Origin: Cymbidium sinense
Taxonomy: Eukaryota > Streptophyta > Magnoliopsida > Asparagales > Orchidaceae
Length of the DNA: 64,000 nt
Assembly (NCBI GenBank): GCA_021442155.1
Contig: JAKCPB010001386.1
Span: 1 to 64,000 of the forward strand
Reading direction: 5' to 3'
Part shown: positions 36,295 through 49,794 of the stretch, one piece after another
How the letters are laid out: every line of letters begins with the position of its first letter
How positions within the stretch are numbered: the first letter of the stretch is position 1
Position numbers and translations under genes: made by a program
Notes under the pieces: generated by a model
Told to the model about the DNA's origin: nothing
Database searches by the model: none
Seen by the model: only the letters and a program-made list of their open reading frames with translations

Positions 36295-37463
36295 AACTAA
36301 ATCTAATTTATTGCTAAAAAATAGGTACAAGAAGATCATAGAGACTAAACTTAAAAAGAAAAAAGCTATTGCTCAAATGAGTTATAGGAGAATCTTAAAG
36401 AGTTTAGTCCCTAAACTAATACATCAAAGAGCAATAAAAAAAACAAAGATAACTAAAAAAGCCAAGCAAAAGACAGAAAAGGGGAAGAATCCACGGAGCT
36501 CCAAAAGAACCTCCAAAGAGGCAAAGATCCATAAGAAAAGGAAACCTACAACCTACAACCTACAACTGAAGATAACTCTTGCCATCTAAGAAAAAAGAGA
36601 CCATCAAGACTCCCTCCAAGAAGAAGAAGAGACCAACAAAAAAGAGAACCTACAACCAAGAAATCTTAGCTAGAAGGAGATCAAAACATAAAGAGAAAAA
36701 ACTCAGCTGATATGAGGAAAGAAGGATAATCATAATAATGGGGCATTAAATCCTAAGTGTATCCATCTTCAAAGAAGGGTTAAAAAATAGGAAAAGTCAC
36801 CACAAAAAATCAAGGAAAAATCCATCATATCATCATAGCCATCCCAAACAAAGAAAAATACAAACCTATCATAATAGCCACCCACCCAAAGAAAAGTGAA
36901 GCTAAGGAAAAGAGAGAGAGGAGACCAATAGATAAAATTAACAATCCTAACAAAACCAAATATGAACACCTCATAAAAAATGGAGAAAAGAAGCTCACAG
37001 CCCAAAAAAAAAAGAACCTCAAAGACAAAGCCTACAGAGCCCACGACAACACCAATCTAAAGGCACCAAGGAAGCAACCAAAGAAAAGGAAATAGCCAAC
37101 AAAGTAGCCACACAATAGAGCACCAAAGAAAAATATCCCAGGAAGGAGTAAGAGAACTAATCCAACAAACATAAAAAAGCAAAAAGCCACCAAAAGCTAA
37201 AATAAATAGTTAGAGAAATAGCTAACCAATGGACAAACTACACTCCGAGGACAAAAATCCCAACCTACCACCAACAAAGAGAGCAAAAGCACCAACCAAA
37301 GAAAGGCAAGCCAACAGGAACAAAGCCACCAGCACCAAACCAACCTACCAAAGGGCACCAAAAAAAAAACTATCAAACAAAAAGCCATAAACACCAAGCT
37401 AGAAGGAGGAAAATTAGCCAAGAAGCCAATAATCTAGGTAATAAGAAAACACATAGCAGAAGC
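36295..37463 (-). mobile_element. LINE-B 3' UTR
   Basis: A/C-rich (+ strand), G-poor tract of the same type as the 3' UTRs of LINE-A, C and D. Its terminus ('ttattgctaaaaaataggtac') resembles the LINE-C and LINE-D termini ('ttattacca...gtacaa'). Minus-strand frames (36769-37044, 37197-37421) are aromatic- and Leu-rich readings of this composition, not proteins. Confidence 0.65.
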
Positions 37464-39499
37464 TTAGCCAACAAAGAAAAAACTATCCAGAAGAGAAAAG
37501 CTCTCAAAGACAGGAGAGATTATATCCAAGAAGCTTTGGAATGAGTAACCCTCGGCAAGTGAGGAGGGGTTTAAATCTCGACACTTTTTTTCTTTTATCT
37601 TCTTGTAAATAATTTTATAACCATTCCATTTCTCCAAAAAATCTCCATCTGAAAATGAATCAGTATTGTTATAAATGGCATGGGGATTAGCAAAAGCTAT
37701 CAATTTCAAAGAAGAGCATTCAGAATCATCCACAGCATTAGATAAAGGAAAATTAGAAATAGTATGCATTTTAGAATCATAAGTGAAAGAAGGAGTAGAA
37801 ATTGCTTTATTAAGAAGACATTTATCAATATTTTTACCTTCTAACAAAATCTGAAGATTATCCTCCCTATCTTCATTCATAAAAGAAGCAAGAGAATCCA
37901 TTTTTATACAATCTTCATGTAAAGGATTAAAATAAGATTCAAATCCTTAGAAACACATAGCATATTACCAAAATTTTGAATAGAATTACCAGCCATAGAA
38001 AACCATCATTTTGAACTATAATAGAACTATTCACAATGAGAGAATTGGCACATGAATCTAAATATTATTTTTTAAAAGAAGGATCTCCAATATTAACAAG
38101 ATTGTGATTAAGTTAAAATATTAGAAATAAGAACATTGTTTTCACCACCATTATCAATCAAAGAAGGCAAAGAAATAGTCTCTTTCCCATGATCTAAAGC
38201 ATACATAGGAGAAAGTGAACCAACATCCAACTGATTGGAATAAATGATGTTACCATCAACAATATTCAAACCATCATCATGAAAGGACTTATGCACAACA
38301 TCCAAACCATTAGAATCATTAAACATAACATCTAAAGTCTTCCCTTTAATAGAATCATCAAAAGAGACATTTAGAGCATGATTATTAGTTAAAACAAAAA
38401 ACATCAAAATTATTTTGCATTAACAAATCATTAATAAGTAAAACTTTTCAAGATTCAAATCTAGTTTTGTAAAACATTAGAATTTTGAAAAGTAGATTTC
38501 CTTTATCCAACTTGAGAGAATCATCGCTTTTCCAACAATTAAATTCACTGGTGTTTTTCTTCCTAAGAGAGGGATGAGCAATAAAGCATTTAGAAATTTA
38601 ATGCCCATGAATCTTACAATGATTACAAAAAATGGGAAAGTTCTCAAAAACAACTTTATGAAAATAACCGTATTTTTTTGAACCCAACCAAATTTCTTTT
38701 GGATATTTTTTAGTAATATCAATCTCCACAAGATTTCTAGCAATAGACGGTCTAGAAGAAGTAGTTATTGCTTGATCGACTTGCAAAGGCTAACCAAAAA
38801 TTAACCTAATAGCATAAAAAATTGATGATAAAATAGATGAATCTGCAAGTTAAGTAAAGAAATCAAAATGGGAATAATAGGACACTCTTCATTAACATCA
38901 AACATAGGCGCCCACTTTAGAATACGCATTTGAAAATTAAAAACATTATAATAACGCCTAGAAAAAATTCTTATGTAATCAAGGTCATTAGAAAGTTTAA
39001 TCAGAATAGGCCTTGCATTAATCAGCCCAATAAAGAAAGAACCAGATAAATTAAAACTATGAAAAAATGAATGAATATCTTCCATATTTGGCTATCTTCC
39101 ATCTTTGGCCATTTAAATGAAAATTTTCTAATCAAAGAAAAAGCAAAAGGCTCAACTAATCTTTCAATATCCTCATCTGAAATCATAATTTTTAGAGAAC
39201 CTTTAAAAGTCATATGAAGCAAATTCAAAGGAGGCTCGGTGGTGGAATTCTTACTAGCTAAAGCCCCCTTGAAAGATTTTGTAACAACAAGTAATTTAGA
39301 GGTAGGACTACCCAAAAAATCTGATGCCTTAGTGGGATCCATCGAAACATGGGATTTGCACCATGGATTTAATGAAGCCGATGCCATGATAAGAATAGGT
39401 CGAGATCGGCCAAAGACCGACAATCTATAGGGAATCCAAGAGAGAAAGCGATCAAAAACTCAAAAAGAATAAGAGGGATCCCAATATATATTAATAAGA
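37464..39499 (-). pseudogene. LINE-B ORF1 (DUF4283 and CCHC zinc knuckle), ORF2 missing
   Basis: This is the ORF1 of a plant L1-type LINE, read from about 39387 downward ('MASASLNPWCKSHVSMDPTK'). The DUF4283 region includes 'GSLKIMISDEDIERLVEPFAFSLIRKFSFKWP' in part (39180-39100). After frameshifts, 38786-38598 reads 'NLVEIDITKKYPKEIWLGSK' then 'FCNHCKIHGH', a CCHC knuckle start (C-x2-C-x4-H). The acidic/Ser-rich tail is in 38407-38108 and 37901-37464, the latter still an open 145-codon frame. It then runs straight into the 3' UTR. Endonuclease, reverse transcriptase and RNase H are absent. The product would bind element RNA. About 100 bases of 5' UTR meet the array at 39499. Confidence 0.75.
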
Positions 39500-40964
39500 G
39501 GGTTTAGTTTAGTTTTAGGGTTTATGTTTTTGGTTTAGTGTTTATTAGTTACTATTAGGTTTTATTAGTTTTAGGTTATTATTAGTTTATTATTATTTTA
39601 TGTTTACTTTAGGTAGTTTAGTTTAATTAGGTTAGTTAGTTTAGTTTATTAGTATTAGGTTAGTTTTTGTTAGGTTTAGTTTTATTAGTTTATTTGTTTA
39701 GTTTATTGGGGTTTAGTTTATTTTAGTTAATTTATTAATTAGTTTGTTTAATTATTATTAGTTATTTATTTATTTAGTTTAATTATTATTATTAGTGGTT
39801 TATTATTATTTAGTTTAGTTAGTGGTAGTTTTATTATTAGTTTGTATTTATATTAGTTTATTTATTAGTTTATTAGTTTAGTTATGGTAGTTTATTAGTT
39901 TATTATTAGTTCTTGTTTAGTTTATGGTTTAGTTTTATTAGATTTTATTATTATTATATATATTATTAGTTTAGTTAGATGGTTTATTATTAGTTTTATA
40001 TAGTTTTTAGTTTATTATTATTATTAATATTTTATTTAGTTAGGTAGTATTGAGTTAGTTTTATTATTAGTTATTAGTTTTATTATTTATTATTTATTAT
40101 TAGTTAGTTAGTTATTATTATTATTAATTTTTATTATTTAGTTATTTAGTTAGTTTTATTATTAATATTATTAGTTATTTTTATTTATTTATTAGTTTAG
40201 TATTTTTAGTTAGTTATTTAGTTTAGTTTTTTTTATTTTCTTATTATTAGAATTAGGGTTTAGGATTTAGGGTTTAGGGTTTTTTTTTAAAAAAAAGTAT
40301 TAAGTAAACTAGTAGGTTTAGGTTTATTTAGTGTATTTTTTATTTATTTTGTTTTATTATTTTTTATTTTATTTAGGTTTATTTTTTTTATTTATTTAGT
40401 TAATTTATTAAAGGTTTATTTATTTTAGTTAGTTTTATTTTAATTTATTTTTTAGGTTTAGGTTTATGAATTTTATTTAGTTTTATTTTATTTTATTTTT
40501 TAAGATTAGGTTTTATTTTTATTTTTAGGTTTATTTTGGTTTTATTTTATTTGTTTAAGTTTAGGTATTAGATTTTTATTTTATGTTTATTTTTAGGTTT
40601 TATTTTTTTAGGCTAGGTTTAGGTTCATTTTTACTTTATTTTATTTTATTTAGTTTAGGTTTAGGTTTAGATTTAGTATTTTTAGGTTTAGTTTAGGTTT
40701 ATTTTAGTTTAGTTTATTTTAGTTTAGGTTTAGGTTTTATTTTATTTATTTTATTTTTAGGTTTAGGTTTTTTTTTTTATATTTTATTATTTTATTTATT
40801 TTTATGTTTTTTAGGTTTATGTTTCTATTTAGTTTTTATTTTATTTTATTTTAGGTTTTTTTATTTATTTTATGTTTAGTTCTTATTTATAACACATTGT
40901 TTTTGGAAGTATTAATGGTTTGGGTTTAGGTCTATTTTATTTTATTTATTTTATTTTTCTTTTA
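39500..40964 (+). repeat. Telomere-like array with TTATTAG sub-block
   Basis: From 39500 to 40240 the common word is TTAGTTTATTATTAG rather than TTTAGGG, a distinct variant block. At 40250-40288 TTTAGGG units end in a T9 run. The marker AAGTAAACTAGTAGG follows at about 40302, then TTTATTTTA-rich sequence. No gene. Confidence 0.8.
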
Positions 40965-43545
40965 GGTTTAACACTACCATTTATAGTAATGGATGCAAAA
41001 GTGGTATTAGGTAGTTGTATTTGTCAAAATAATCATGACATGAATCCTTTAAATCATTGTGTTAATTTAGCATCTAGTTAGCTCTTTTGAATATGTTCAG
41101 ATATTTTATTTAAATACAAGGTTCCCACATTATGGATAGATGCGAAAAGAAGTTAATCCATGAAACTAGAATTAGGTTAAGATCTTGGAATTTACAAGTA
41201 AATTAATGGAATTAATAAATATTATGGTTCATAGAAAGATAAATATTTAATGTGTTCAAGAAACTAAATGGGTTGGTGAGAAGGCCAAGGAGATTGATAG
41301 GTTTTAAACTTTGGTATTTAGTCAAACTGGTGTAGGTGTGATTATAGATAAAAGTTTGAAGGATAATGTTATAAGTATTAATAGATGTGGAGATAGAATT
41401 ATAGCTTTAAAGATTATTGTTGATACTAAGATTATCAAGGTTATAAGTGTCTATGCTCAAGTAGGTTTGGAGGTAAGCTCAAAAGAAAAATTTTGGAATG
41501 AATTAGGGATTAATACAAAAGATACCTTTGAAGTATTTATTGGGGAGATTTAAATGGACATGTTGGTAGAGTGGTAGAAGATTTTAAAGTATTCATGGTG
41601 GTTATGGATTTGGAGTGACTAATGAAGAAGGACTATATTAGATTTTGCTTTATGATTTAGAATTAATACTTTATTTAAGGAGATGAACATATTATTATAA
41701 AAAATGGATCTAGTAAAACAGATTGATTTTTTTGATAAGAAAAATAGATCTTAGATTGTAAAGAGTCATTCCAAGTGAAATTTTAGCAATATTAGTTTTA
41801 GATTTTAAGAGAAAAATAAACTAAATTATTATCTATTAGATTTTACACAAATAAAAATATTTTAAGATCAAGCTCAAGAAATTAGAGTTTGGGATGTTCA
41901 TAAGGAAGCTAGTTATGTGGAAAAAATATCAAAGCAGTTGCTAAAGATGTAGGTGAATCAAAAGGAAAAGTTTTTTAATAAGTATATTGGTGGAGTCATG
42001 AAAAAATAAGAAATAAGAAGTTTATAAAATTTTTAGGTAATTAGAATTGGGAAAGATATAAAATGGCTAGAGATTCTAAGAAAGCAATATATGATGCAAA
42101 AGTTAGCTTTTATTGATTTATACAATAGATTAGATACCAAAGAAAGATATATAAAGTAGATTTTAGGCAGAAGGGTATTAAGGATGAAAATAATAAAGTG
42201 CTTTTCTTAGAAAAGCATGAGGTATTTTAATGAACTTTCAATGAAGGATCTGAAAGTATGATTTTAGCAATAATACCTAAACAAAATAGAATTTTTATCA
42301 TTAGTAAAAGTTAGTGAAGCTTTAAAGAAAATGAAATGTGCAAGGTATAATATTCCAAGTGTGGAAATGTTTAGAGATCAAGGAATTTCTTACAAATCTT
42401 TTAATGTTATTTTAAAGACTAAAAGATTCTAGATGAGTGGAGAAAGAGTTTGTTGGTTCCTATATTTAAGAATAAAGGTGATGCACAAGGCAAATTATAG
42501 AGGAATTAAGTTAATGCCATACATTATTATTTGATTTTTATGATGTGATATAGAAGTTTCTCACAATGGTTTTTCATGTGTAGATCTACTATGGATGTTA
42601 TACATTTGTTAAGAGGTTTGATAAGCATAGAGAAAATAGGATCTACATATGATATATTTATTGTTTATGATAAAGTCTAAGAGATGTTCTTTGGAGAGTT
42701 CTAAATAGAAAGTTAATATTGGTTATATTCAAGTTAAGGATATATATACTAAGTACTTGCCCAAACACAAGGAGGATTGAAAAATATTTTCCTATTTCAG
42801 GATTACATCAGGATCAACCTTAAGCCCTTATCTTTTATTTTAGTTATTTCTTTTTTTACAAGAAGATGTACCTTGGTGTATGCTTTTTTTATGACATTCT
42901 TCTTGTTGATAAGACTAGAGAGGAGTCCAATAGAAACTTGAATTATGGAGGTCAACTTTAGTTAAAGGTTTTCATTTAAGTAGATCAAAAATTGAATATG
43001 GAGTGTAATTTTAGTTGTAGAAGTTTTATGGTAGGTGACTTAGATCAAGTCATTAATAAGAGTGAGTTTAGGTTTAGGCTCTATTGTTCAAAATTGAAAT
43101 AGATGGAGATGTTATTAGTAGAAGTTGGATGGTTGAAGTGGAGGAATGTATCTGGCCTATTATGTGATAAAAGTTCAACTTAAACTTAAGGGAAAATTTT
43201 ATAAGATGGTGGTAAGACCTTAATGACTTATGGTGCAAAACCAATAGAGAAACATAAGACTAAGTTAAGTTACAGATGAGGATGCTTGGATGAGTTTTTA
43301 CCCTAGAGATAGAATGAGTATGTTTAAAAAGTTGAGTAGCCCCAGTTAGGAGTATTAGATGATTTTTTTACATAAAGCGTCACCATCCATGACCCAATTA
43401 GGAGAATAGATGCATTATTTTTATGTTAAGAAAGGCAGGTAGACCTAGACTTGGTTAAGATGTAAAAAATGATCTAAACTTGAATTAAATGTAATTCACA
43501 ATAATAATACTTTTTTCTAACTATGGGATTAAGTTTTTATTTTGT
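40965..43545 (+). pseudogene. RTE-type LINE (endonuclease and reverse transcriptase), decayed
   Basis: This non-LTR element is of a different clade and orientation from the others. The endonuclease starts near 41140 and contains 'VQETKWVGEKAKEIDRF', then the open segment 41311-41553 with 'GVGVIIDKSLKDNVISINRCGDRIIALKI' and 'ISVYAQVG', ending near 'FIGEI', where the family usually has G-G-D-L-N-G-H-V-G ('MDMLVEW' follows in another frame). The reverse transcriptase begins about 42300 ('VSEALKKMKCARY', 'NYRGIKLM'). Later pieces are 'GSTLSPYLLF' near 42815, 'SRSKIEYG' near 42980 and 'KFNLNLRENFIRWW' near 43170. Multiple stops make it dead. Plant RTE copies are often misannotated as craniofacial-development-like proteins. 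Confidence 0.75.
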
Positions 43546-46356
43546 TATATTTTTCTTTTAGGTTTAGGTTTTTTAATTATTCAATTTTATTTATTTATTT
43601 TTTTTTTTTTTTAGTTTTATTTCTATTTAGTTTTATTTTATTTTATTTTAGGTTTTTTTTATAATTTACATTTAGTTCTTATTTTATGTAGGTTTTTTAT
43701 TCTTATTTTTATTTTATTTCTTAGTTGTATTTATTTTAGTTTTTATTTTATTTTATTTTTCAGTTTAGATTTTAGTTTAGGTTTTATTTTATTTTGTTTT
43801 TATTATTTAGGTTTAGGTTTTTTTTTATCTTTTAGGTTTATTATTTTAGGTTTTAGGTTTTTATGTTTATGTTGTATTGTTTATTTTAGTTTATTTATTT
43901 ATGTTTTAGGTTTAGGTTTATTTTTAGTTTAGGTTTAGGTTTAGATTTTATTTTAGGTAGGTTTAATTTTATTTTTATTTTAGGTTTTATTTTTAGTCAT
44001 TTTAGGTTTGTTTTCATTTATATTTAGTTTAGGTAGGTCAGTTTATCTTAGGTACATTAGGTTTATTTTGGTTTAGTTTATCAGTTTAGGTTTAGGTTTA
44101 TTTTTCTTTCATTTGGCTAGTTTTTGTTTACTGGTTAGGTTTTATTTTTAATTTTATTTCTTTATTTTGTTTAGGTTTATTATTTATTTTTTAGGTTTAT
44201 TTTAGGTTTAGGTTTATTTTAATTGGTTTTCATTTAGTTATTATTTTATTTTATTTTTACTCATCCAGTTTATTTTAAATTTTATACTTTTAGTTTAGGT
44301 TAATATTTTTTTTTTTTTGGTTTAGGTTCTAGGTTTTATTTTAGGTTTATTTTTTGATTTTATTTTTTTAGTTTAAGTTTAGGTTTATTTTTAGTTTATT
44401 ATTTTATTTAGTTTAGGTTTTAATAGTATATTTAGCTTAGAGTTTTATTTATTTTAGTTTAGTTTATTTTAGTTTAAGTTTAGGTTTTATTTTAGTTTAG
44501 GTCTTTTATAGTTTTATTTTTTGGCTTATTTTATTTTATAGGTTTTATTTTAAGATTTATTTTAGTTTAGGTTTATTTTTATTTATTTTATTTTATTTTT
44601 TTTTATTAACATTTAGGTTTTATTTTATTTAGGTTTTTATTTTTTATTATTTTAGTTTAATTAGGCTTTATTTATTTTACTAGTTTTATTTATTATTTAT
44701 TTTATTTTTATGTAGTTTAGGTTTATTTTATTTTAGATTTTTTATTTTATATATTATTTATTTCTTTTATTTTAATTAGTTTAAGTTTAGGTTTTATTTT
44801 AGTTGGTAGTGTTTTTTATTTAGTTTATATTAGTTAGGTTTATGTTTATTTTAATATTTATCTTAGGTTCATTTTGTAGTAGGTTTGATTTTATTTTATA
44901 TTTAGGTTTATTTTTTTAGGTAGGTTTTATTTATTTAATTTAGGTTTATTTTATTTATTTTGATTTTATTTATTTTATGTTTATTTTATTTTACATTTAT
45001 TTATTTTAATTAGATTTATTTAGGTTTATTTTATTTTTAGATAGTTTAGGTTTATTTATTTATTTAGTTTTTTATTTTTATTTTAGGTTTAGTTAGGTTT
45101 AGTTTAGGTTTAGTTTAGGTTTATTTTATTATTTATATTTAGTTATTTTTTTTTTTAGATTTTATTTTAGTTTTAGTTTAGTTTAAGGTTGTGGTTTATA
45201 TTATTTATTTTAGGTTTAGGGTTTTATTTAGGGTTTAGGGTTTAGGTAGGGTTTAAGGTTGAGTTTTTATTTATTTAGTTGGGTTTATGTTTATCTTTTA
45301 TTTTAGGTTTAGGCATTTTTTTTTTAGTTTTGGGTTTAGTTTATTTTTTATTTTTTGTGGTTTTATTATTGTATTTTTTTTTTGGTTATTAGTTTTATTT
45401 TATTTTATTTTTTATTTTATGTTTAGTTTTATTTTATTTAGGTTTTTTTATTTTTATGTTTATTTTGTTTTAGTTTAGTTTAGTTTATTTATTTTATTTT
45501 ATTTAGTTCTTATTTTTTATCATTTATTTTTTTTAGGCTAGTTTAGGTTTAGGTTTTTTAAGTTTATTTTATTTATTAGTTTATTATTATTTATCTTGGT
45601 ATGTAAGTTTAGTTTAGGTCTTAAGATTAAGGTGAGTATTCAGGGCCCAGGGCCCAAGGCCTGTAAGTAGGCCCAGGGTTGGGAAGAGCCCAGGAGTGTG
45701 GGAGTTTTAGGCCCAGGTCAGGCCCAGGGCCTGGTTGGTGTTGGAGGGTCAGACAGGCCCAGTCAAGATTTAGTTTAAGGTTTAGAGGGCCCAGGGCCTG
45801 TGGGTCTGTCAGTTGGGCCTGTGGTAGCTCATGGGCACAGGCTCAGCTTAGATGGTGGGGATTTAGTTTAGGGTAGGTCTTTATCAGTGAGTGATTATGG
45901 AGTAGGGTTTGGGTTTATGTATGCTTAGGTTTATTTATTTTAGTTTAATCTTAGTTGGTTTATGTATTTTATTTATTTAGGTTTGTGATTTTTTATTTAG
46001 GGTTTAGGTTTTTTCTTTATTTCTAGGTTTCTTTTTTTAGGTTTATGTTTTTATTTTATTTTATTTTAATTTTATGTTCAATTTTTATTTTATTTAGGTT
46101 ATTTATTTATAGGTGTATTTTTTTAGTTTAGTTTTGGTTATTATTTATTTATTTTAGTTTTGTTCTTTTTATTTTCTTTTATTTTAGATTTGTTTAGGTT
46201 TGGGTTTTATTTTATTTAGGTAGGTTTTTTTTATTTATTTTAATGTTAGATTTTATTTAGTTTAGGTTTAGGATTTTTTTTTTAGGGTTTAATTTATGGT
46301 TTTATTTTTTTTCTTTTTTATTTTTTTATTTTTTTTTATTTTAATTTTTATTTTTA
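43546..46356 (+). repeat. Telomere-like array with first CCCAGGG block
   Basis: This is mostly TTTATTTTA/TTTAGG sequence. At 45637-45860 it turns GC-rich with repeated CCCAGGG and GGCCCAGG words, then returns to TTTAGG type. Frames such as 45287-45478 (Phe-rich) and 45679-45876 (Arg/Gly/Ser-rich) are low-complexity readings. Confidence 0.85.
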
Positions 46357-46450
46357 TTTTTTTTTGGAAACCCCATTAAAGCAGTTTTATCCATAAAATA
46401 AACAAGGTCCCAAATTTATCTTAAACTAAGGAAAAGACAAAGATCAAGGT
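46357..46450 (-). mobile_element. LINE 3'-end scrap with poly(A) tail
   Basis: A T9 run (46357-46365) is followed by about 85 bases resembling the 3' termini of LINE-C and LINE-D ('ttttat.ccataaa', 'caaggtcc', 'aagacaaagatcaa'). It is read as a severely 5'-truncated antisense LINE insertion. Confidence 0.5.
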
Positions 46451-49400
46451 AGGTTTAAGATTTAGGTTTATGGCTATGGTAGGGAGGGTCCAGGGCCAGG
46501 AGGGAGGTCTAGTGGTAGGGTTTGTTTAGGTTTAGAGCCCAGGGTATGGTAGGAGTAGAGTTTAGTGGTAGTGGCCTTTTAAGTGGAGGGTTGTGGTGGG
46601 GCCCAGGGTTAGGGTTTAGGGCCTGGATGCCCAGGTTTAAAACCCAGGATCTTTAGGTTTAGATTTAGGTTATCATTAGTGGATGGTGGGCCTGGGTTTA
46701 GGTTGTTTTTTGGTTTAAAAGGTTAGTGAGGGTTTAGGATTTAGTGGCTCAGGGCCTAGGATTACAGGGCCCAGGGCCTAGGGTCATGGCCCAGTTTAGG
46801 GTACGCCAGTGGTGGGAGCATTTAGTAGATTTAGGCTGTGGTTAGTTAAGTTTAGGTTAGGATTAGGGTAAGATGCAGGTTAGGGTTTATAGAAAATAAG
46901 CAAACTATAGGTCCAGGTTTATTTTATTTTATATTCATTTATTTATTTTAGTTTATCTTTTATTTATTTATGTTTATTTATCTTAGGATTTTATTTTAGT
47001 TTTTTAGGTTTTGATTTTGATTTTAGTTCATTTTATTAATTTTTTTTAGGTTTAGGTTTATTTTTAGGGTTATTTTAGGTTTAAGTTGGTTTAGGTTTAT
47101 TTTTAGAAGTTAGGTTTTATTTAGGTTTAGGATTTTAGATTTAGGGTTTTAGTTTAGTTTTATTAGTTTAGTTTTGGGCATTTAGGCCTAGTTTAGTTTA
47201 GGTAGTTTAGGTATTTAGGTTTATTTAGTTTAGGTGTATTAGTTTAATTTATTGATTATTAGTTTAGTTTATTTTTTAGGTTTAGGTCAGTTTAGGTTTA
47301 TTTATTTTATTTATTATTTTAGTCAGTAGGTTTAGGTTTTAGGTCAAGTGGTTTAGGTAAATTTAGGTTTAGGTGTAGTTTTCTTTGTATTTTAGGTGGG
47401 TTTATCTTTAGTTTATTTAAGGTTTATCTAGGTAGGTTTTTTATTTTAGGATCATATTAGCCTGTGGCCCAGGGTTAAGGTGGGTAGGGTAGGGTAGTGG
47501 TAGGCCCAGGGGGTGGGTTGTGAGCCTTTTAGGGTTTAGGTTAGGGTTTAGTGTGGTTTAGGGCTTTTGTTAAATCCAAACCAGTAGGTTTAGTTTATTT
47601 AATATTTATTTATATTTATTCATTTATTTTTTATTTTTAGTTTAGTTTATTTATATTTAAGGTTCTTTATTTTAGTTTATTTTTAGGTTAAGGTTTAGTT
47701 GTTTATTTTGTTTAGTTTTATTTTTATTTTATTTTAAAGTTTAGGTTTTATTTTTTTATTTTAGTTTTAGGTTTAGGTTTTTTTTTTTTAGGTTTAGGTT
47801 TTAAGTTTTATTTTAGATTTATTTTTATTTTATTTTAGTTTAGGTTTAAATTTATTTTAGTATTTTATTTATTTAGGTTTAGGTTTAGGTATATTTTTTA
47901 GGTTGGTTTAGGTTTTATTTATTTAGTTTAGTTTATTTTGTTTAATTTTAATTTTATTTAGGTTTATGTTCTTTTAGTTTAGGGTTTATATTTATTTATA
48001 TTTTATTTATTTTAGGTTTAGATTTTTCTTAGTTTTATTTTATGCATTTTAGGTCTATTTTAATTCCACGAGTTTATTTAGGTTTTTATTTTCAGGTTTA
48101 TTTTATTTTTTAGTTTAGTTTAGGTTTTTATTTATTTATTTTATTTAGTTTTATTTTTATTTTATTTTATTAGGTTTAGGGTTTAGTTTATTTTATATTT
48201 TATTTATAGTCAGCCTCTTGCCCAGTTTTTAGGGCCCAGGCCCAGTGGCCTGGTCAGTACTGGGGAGAGTTAAGGTCAGGGCCCAGGGCCCAGGGTAAGG
48301 CTCAGGCCCAGGTTTTAGGGGCCTAGGGCCCAGGCCCAGGGCCCAGTAGGGCCCAAGTGGCTGCAGATTCCAGGGCCTGGCCTGAGGATAGTTAGGAGGC
48401 CTAATTAGCCTAGGAGTTTTTTAGTAGGAGGGCCTTTAGTTTAGGCCTGGGTTTAGGGTAGGGTTTTGTGGTGTGGAAGTTTATGTTTTGGGTTGTAGGT
48501 ATTTTTTTATTTATCTATTTTAGTTTATGTATTTTATTTTAATTTAGGTTTAGGTTTTAGTTTAGGGTCCAGATTTATTTTTAGGTTTAGGTTTTATTTA
48601 GTTTTATTTTATTTATTTTTGTATTATTTTTATTTTACATTCATTTGTTTATTTTATTTATATTTTATGTTTATTTTAATTTTAGTTTAGTTTAAGTTTT
48701 ATTTATTTTATTTTAGTTTAGTTTATTTTATTTATCTTTATCTTTTAAGGTTTAGGGCCATTTAGTTTATGTTTTCTTATCTTTTATATATTAGGTTTAA
48801 GTTTTTTTAGTTTATTAGGGTTTATTAGGGTTTGGGGGCCACAATGGCTGGGTCCCAAGGTTGATCTTAGGGTTTAGGGTTTAGCTTGGATCTTAGTGGT
48901 GTAGGATTAGGTTTAGTTTTGGGTTGGTAGGGTCACTGGGGTTTTTTTATTATTTTAAAATTATAAAGGTAGGTTTATATTTAGTTTTTTTTTATATATT
49001 TTAGTTTTATTTTTATTTTTATTTTCTTTAGGTTTATTTTATTTTATTTAGTATAGTTTATTTTTTTAAATTAATTTATTTTAGTTTAGGTTCTATTTTA
49101 GTTTTTTTTATTTTAGGTTTATGTTTAGGTTTATTTTAGTTTAGTTTTATTTTATTTTATTTTTAGGTTTTACGTTTAATTTTATTTTATGTTTAGGTTT
49201 AGGTTTTATTTTATTTTCTTTTAGGTTTTAGGTTTTATTTTATTATTTTAGGTTTTATTTTTTAGTTTAGATTTAGGTTTATTTTAGTTTATTTTATTTA
49301 ATTTTTAGGTTTAGGTTTAGGTTTAGTTTATTTTAGGTTTAGGTTTAGATTTTATTTATTTTTGTTTAGTTTTTAGTTTAGGTTTAAGTTTATTTATTTT

Positions 49401-49794
49401 ATTATAGGTTTAGTTTTAGTTTAGGGTTTAAGTTTTATTTTATTTTATTTTAGGTTTTATTTTAGGTTTATTTTTTAGGTTTATGTTTTTATTTAGTTTT
49501 ATTTTATTTTATTTTAGGTTTATTTTATTTTATTTTAGGTTTAGTTTTAATTTATTTAGGTTTGTTATTTTTTTTATTTAGTTTAGGTTTTATTTATTTA
49601 TTTTAATTTAATTTTTAATTTTATTTTATTTTCTTTAGGTTTAGGTTTTTTGGTTTTTATTACGTATTGCTGTTTTAGGTTTATTTAGTTTTATTTTTTT
49701 AGTTTTATTTTAGTTTAGGTTTTAGGTTTTTTTTAATTTTTTATTTAGGGTTTTAATTTTATTAGTTTAGGGTTTAGGGTTTTATAGGGTTTTA
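46451..49794 (+). repeat. Telomere-like array with CCCAGGG blocks
   Basis: GC-rich heptamer-like blocks occur at 46480-46830, 47455-47530 and 48215-48450. Between them lie TTTAGG and TTTATTTTA tracts. Markers similar to AAGCAAACTATAGG are seen near 46900 and 47575. No gene. Confidence 0.85.

Noticed and set aside
45679..45876. An Arg/Gly/Ser-rich 65-codon frame and the similar 61268-61468 frame.
   Set aside because: Both are readings of CCCAGGG-type repeat blocks with no start context or family match.
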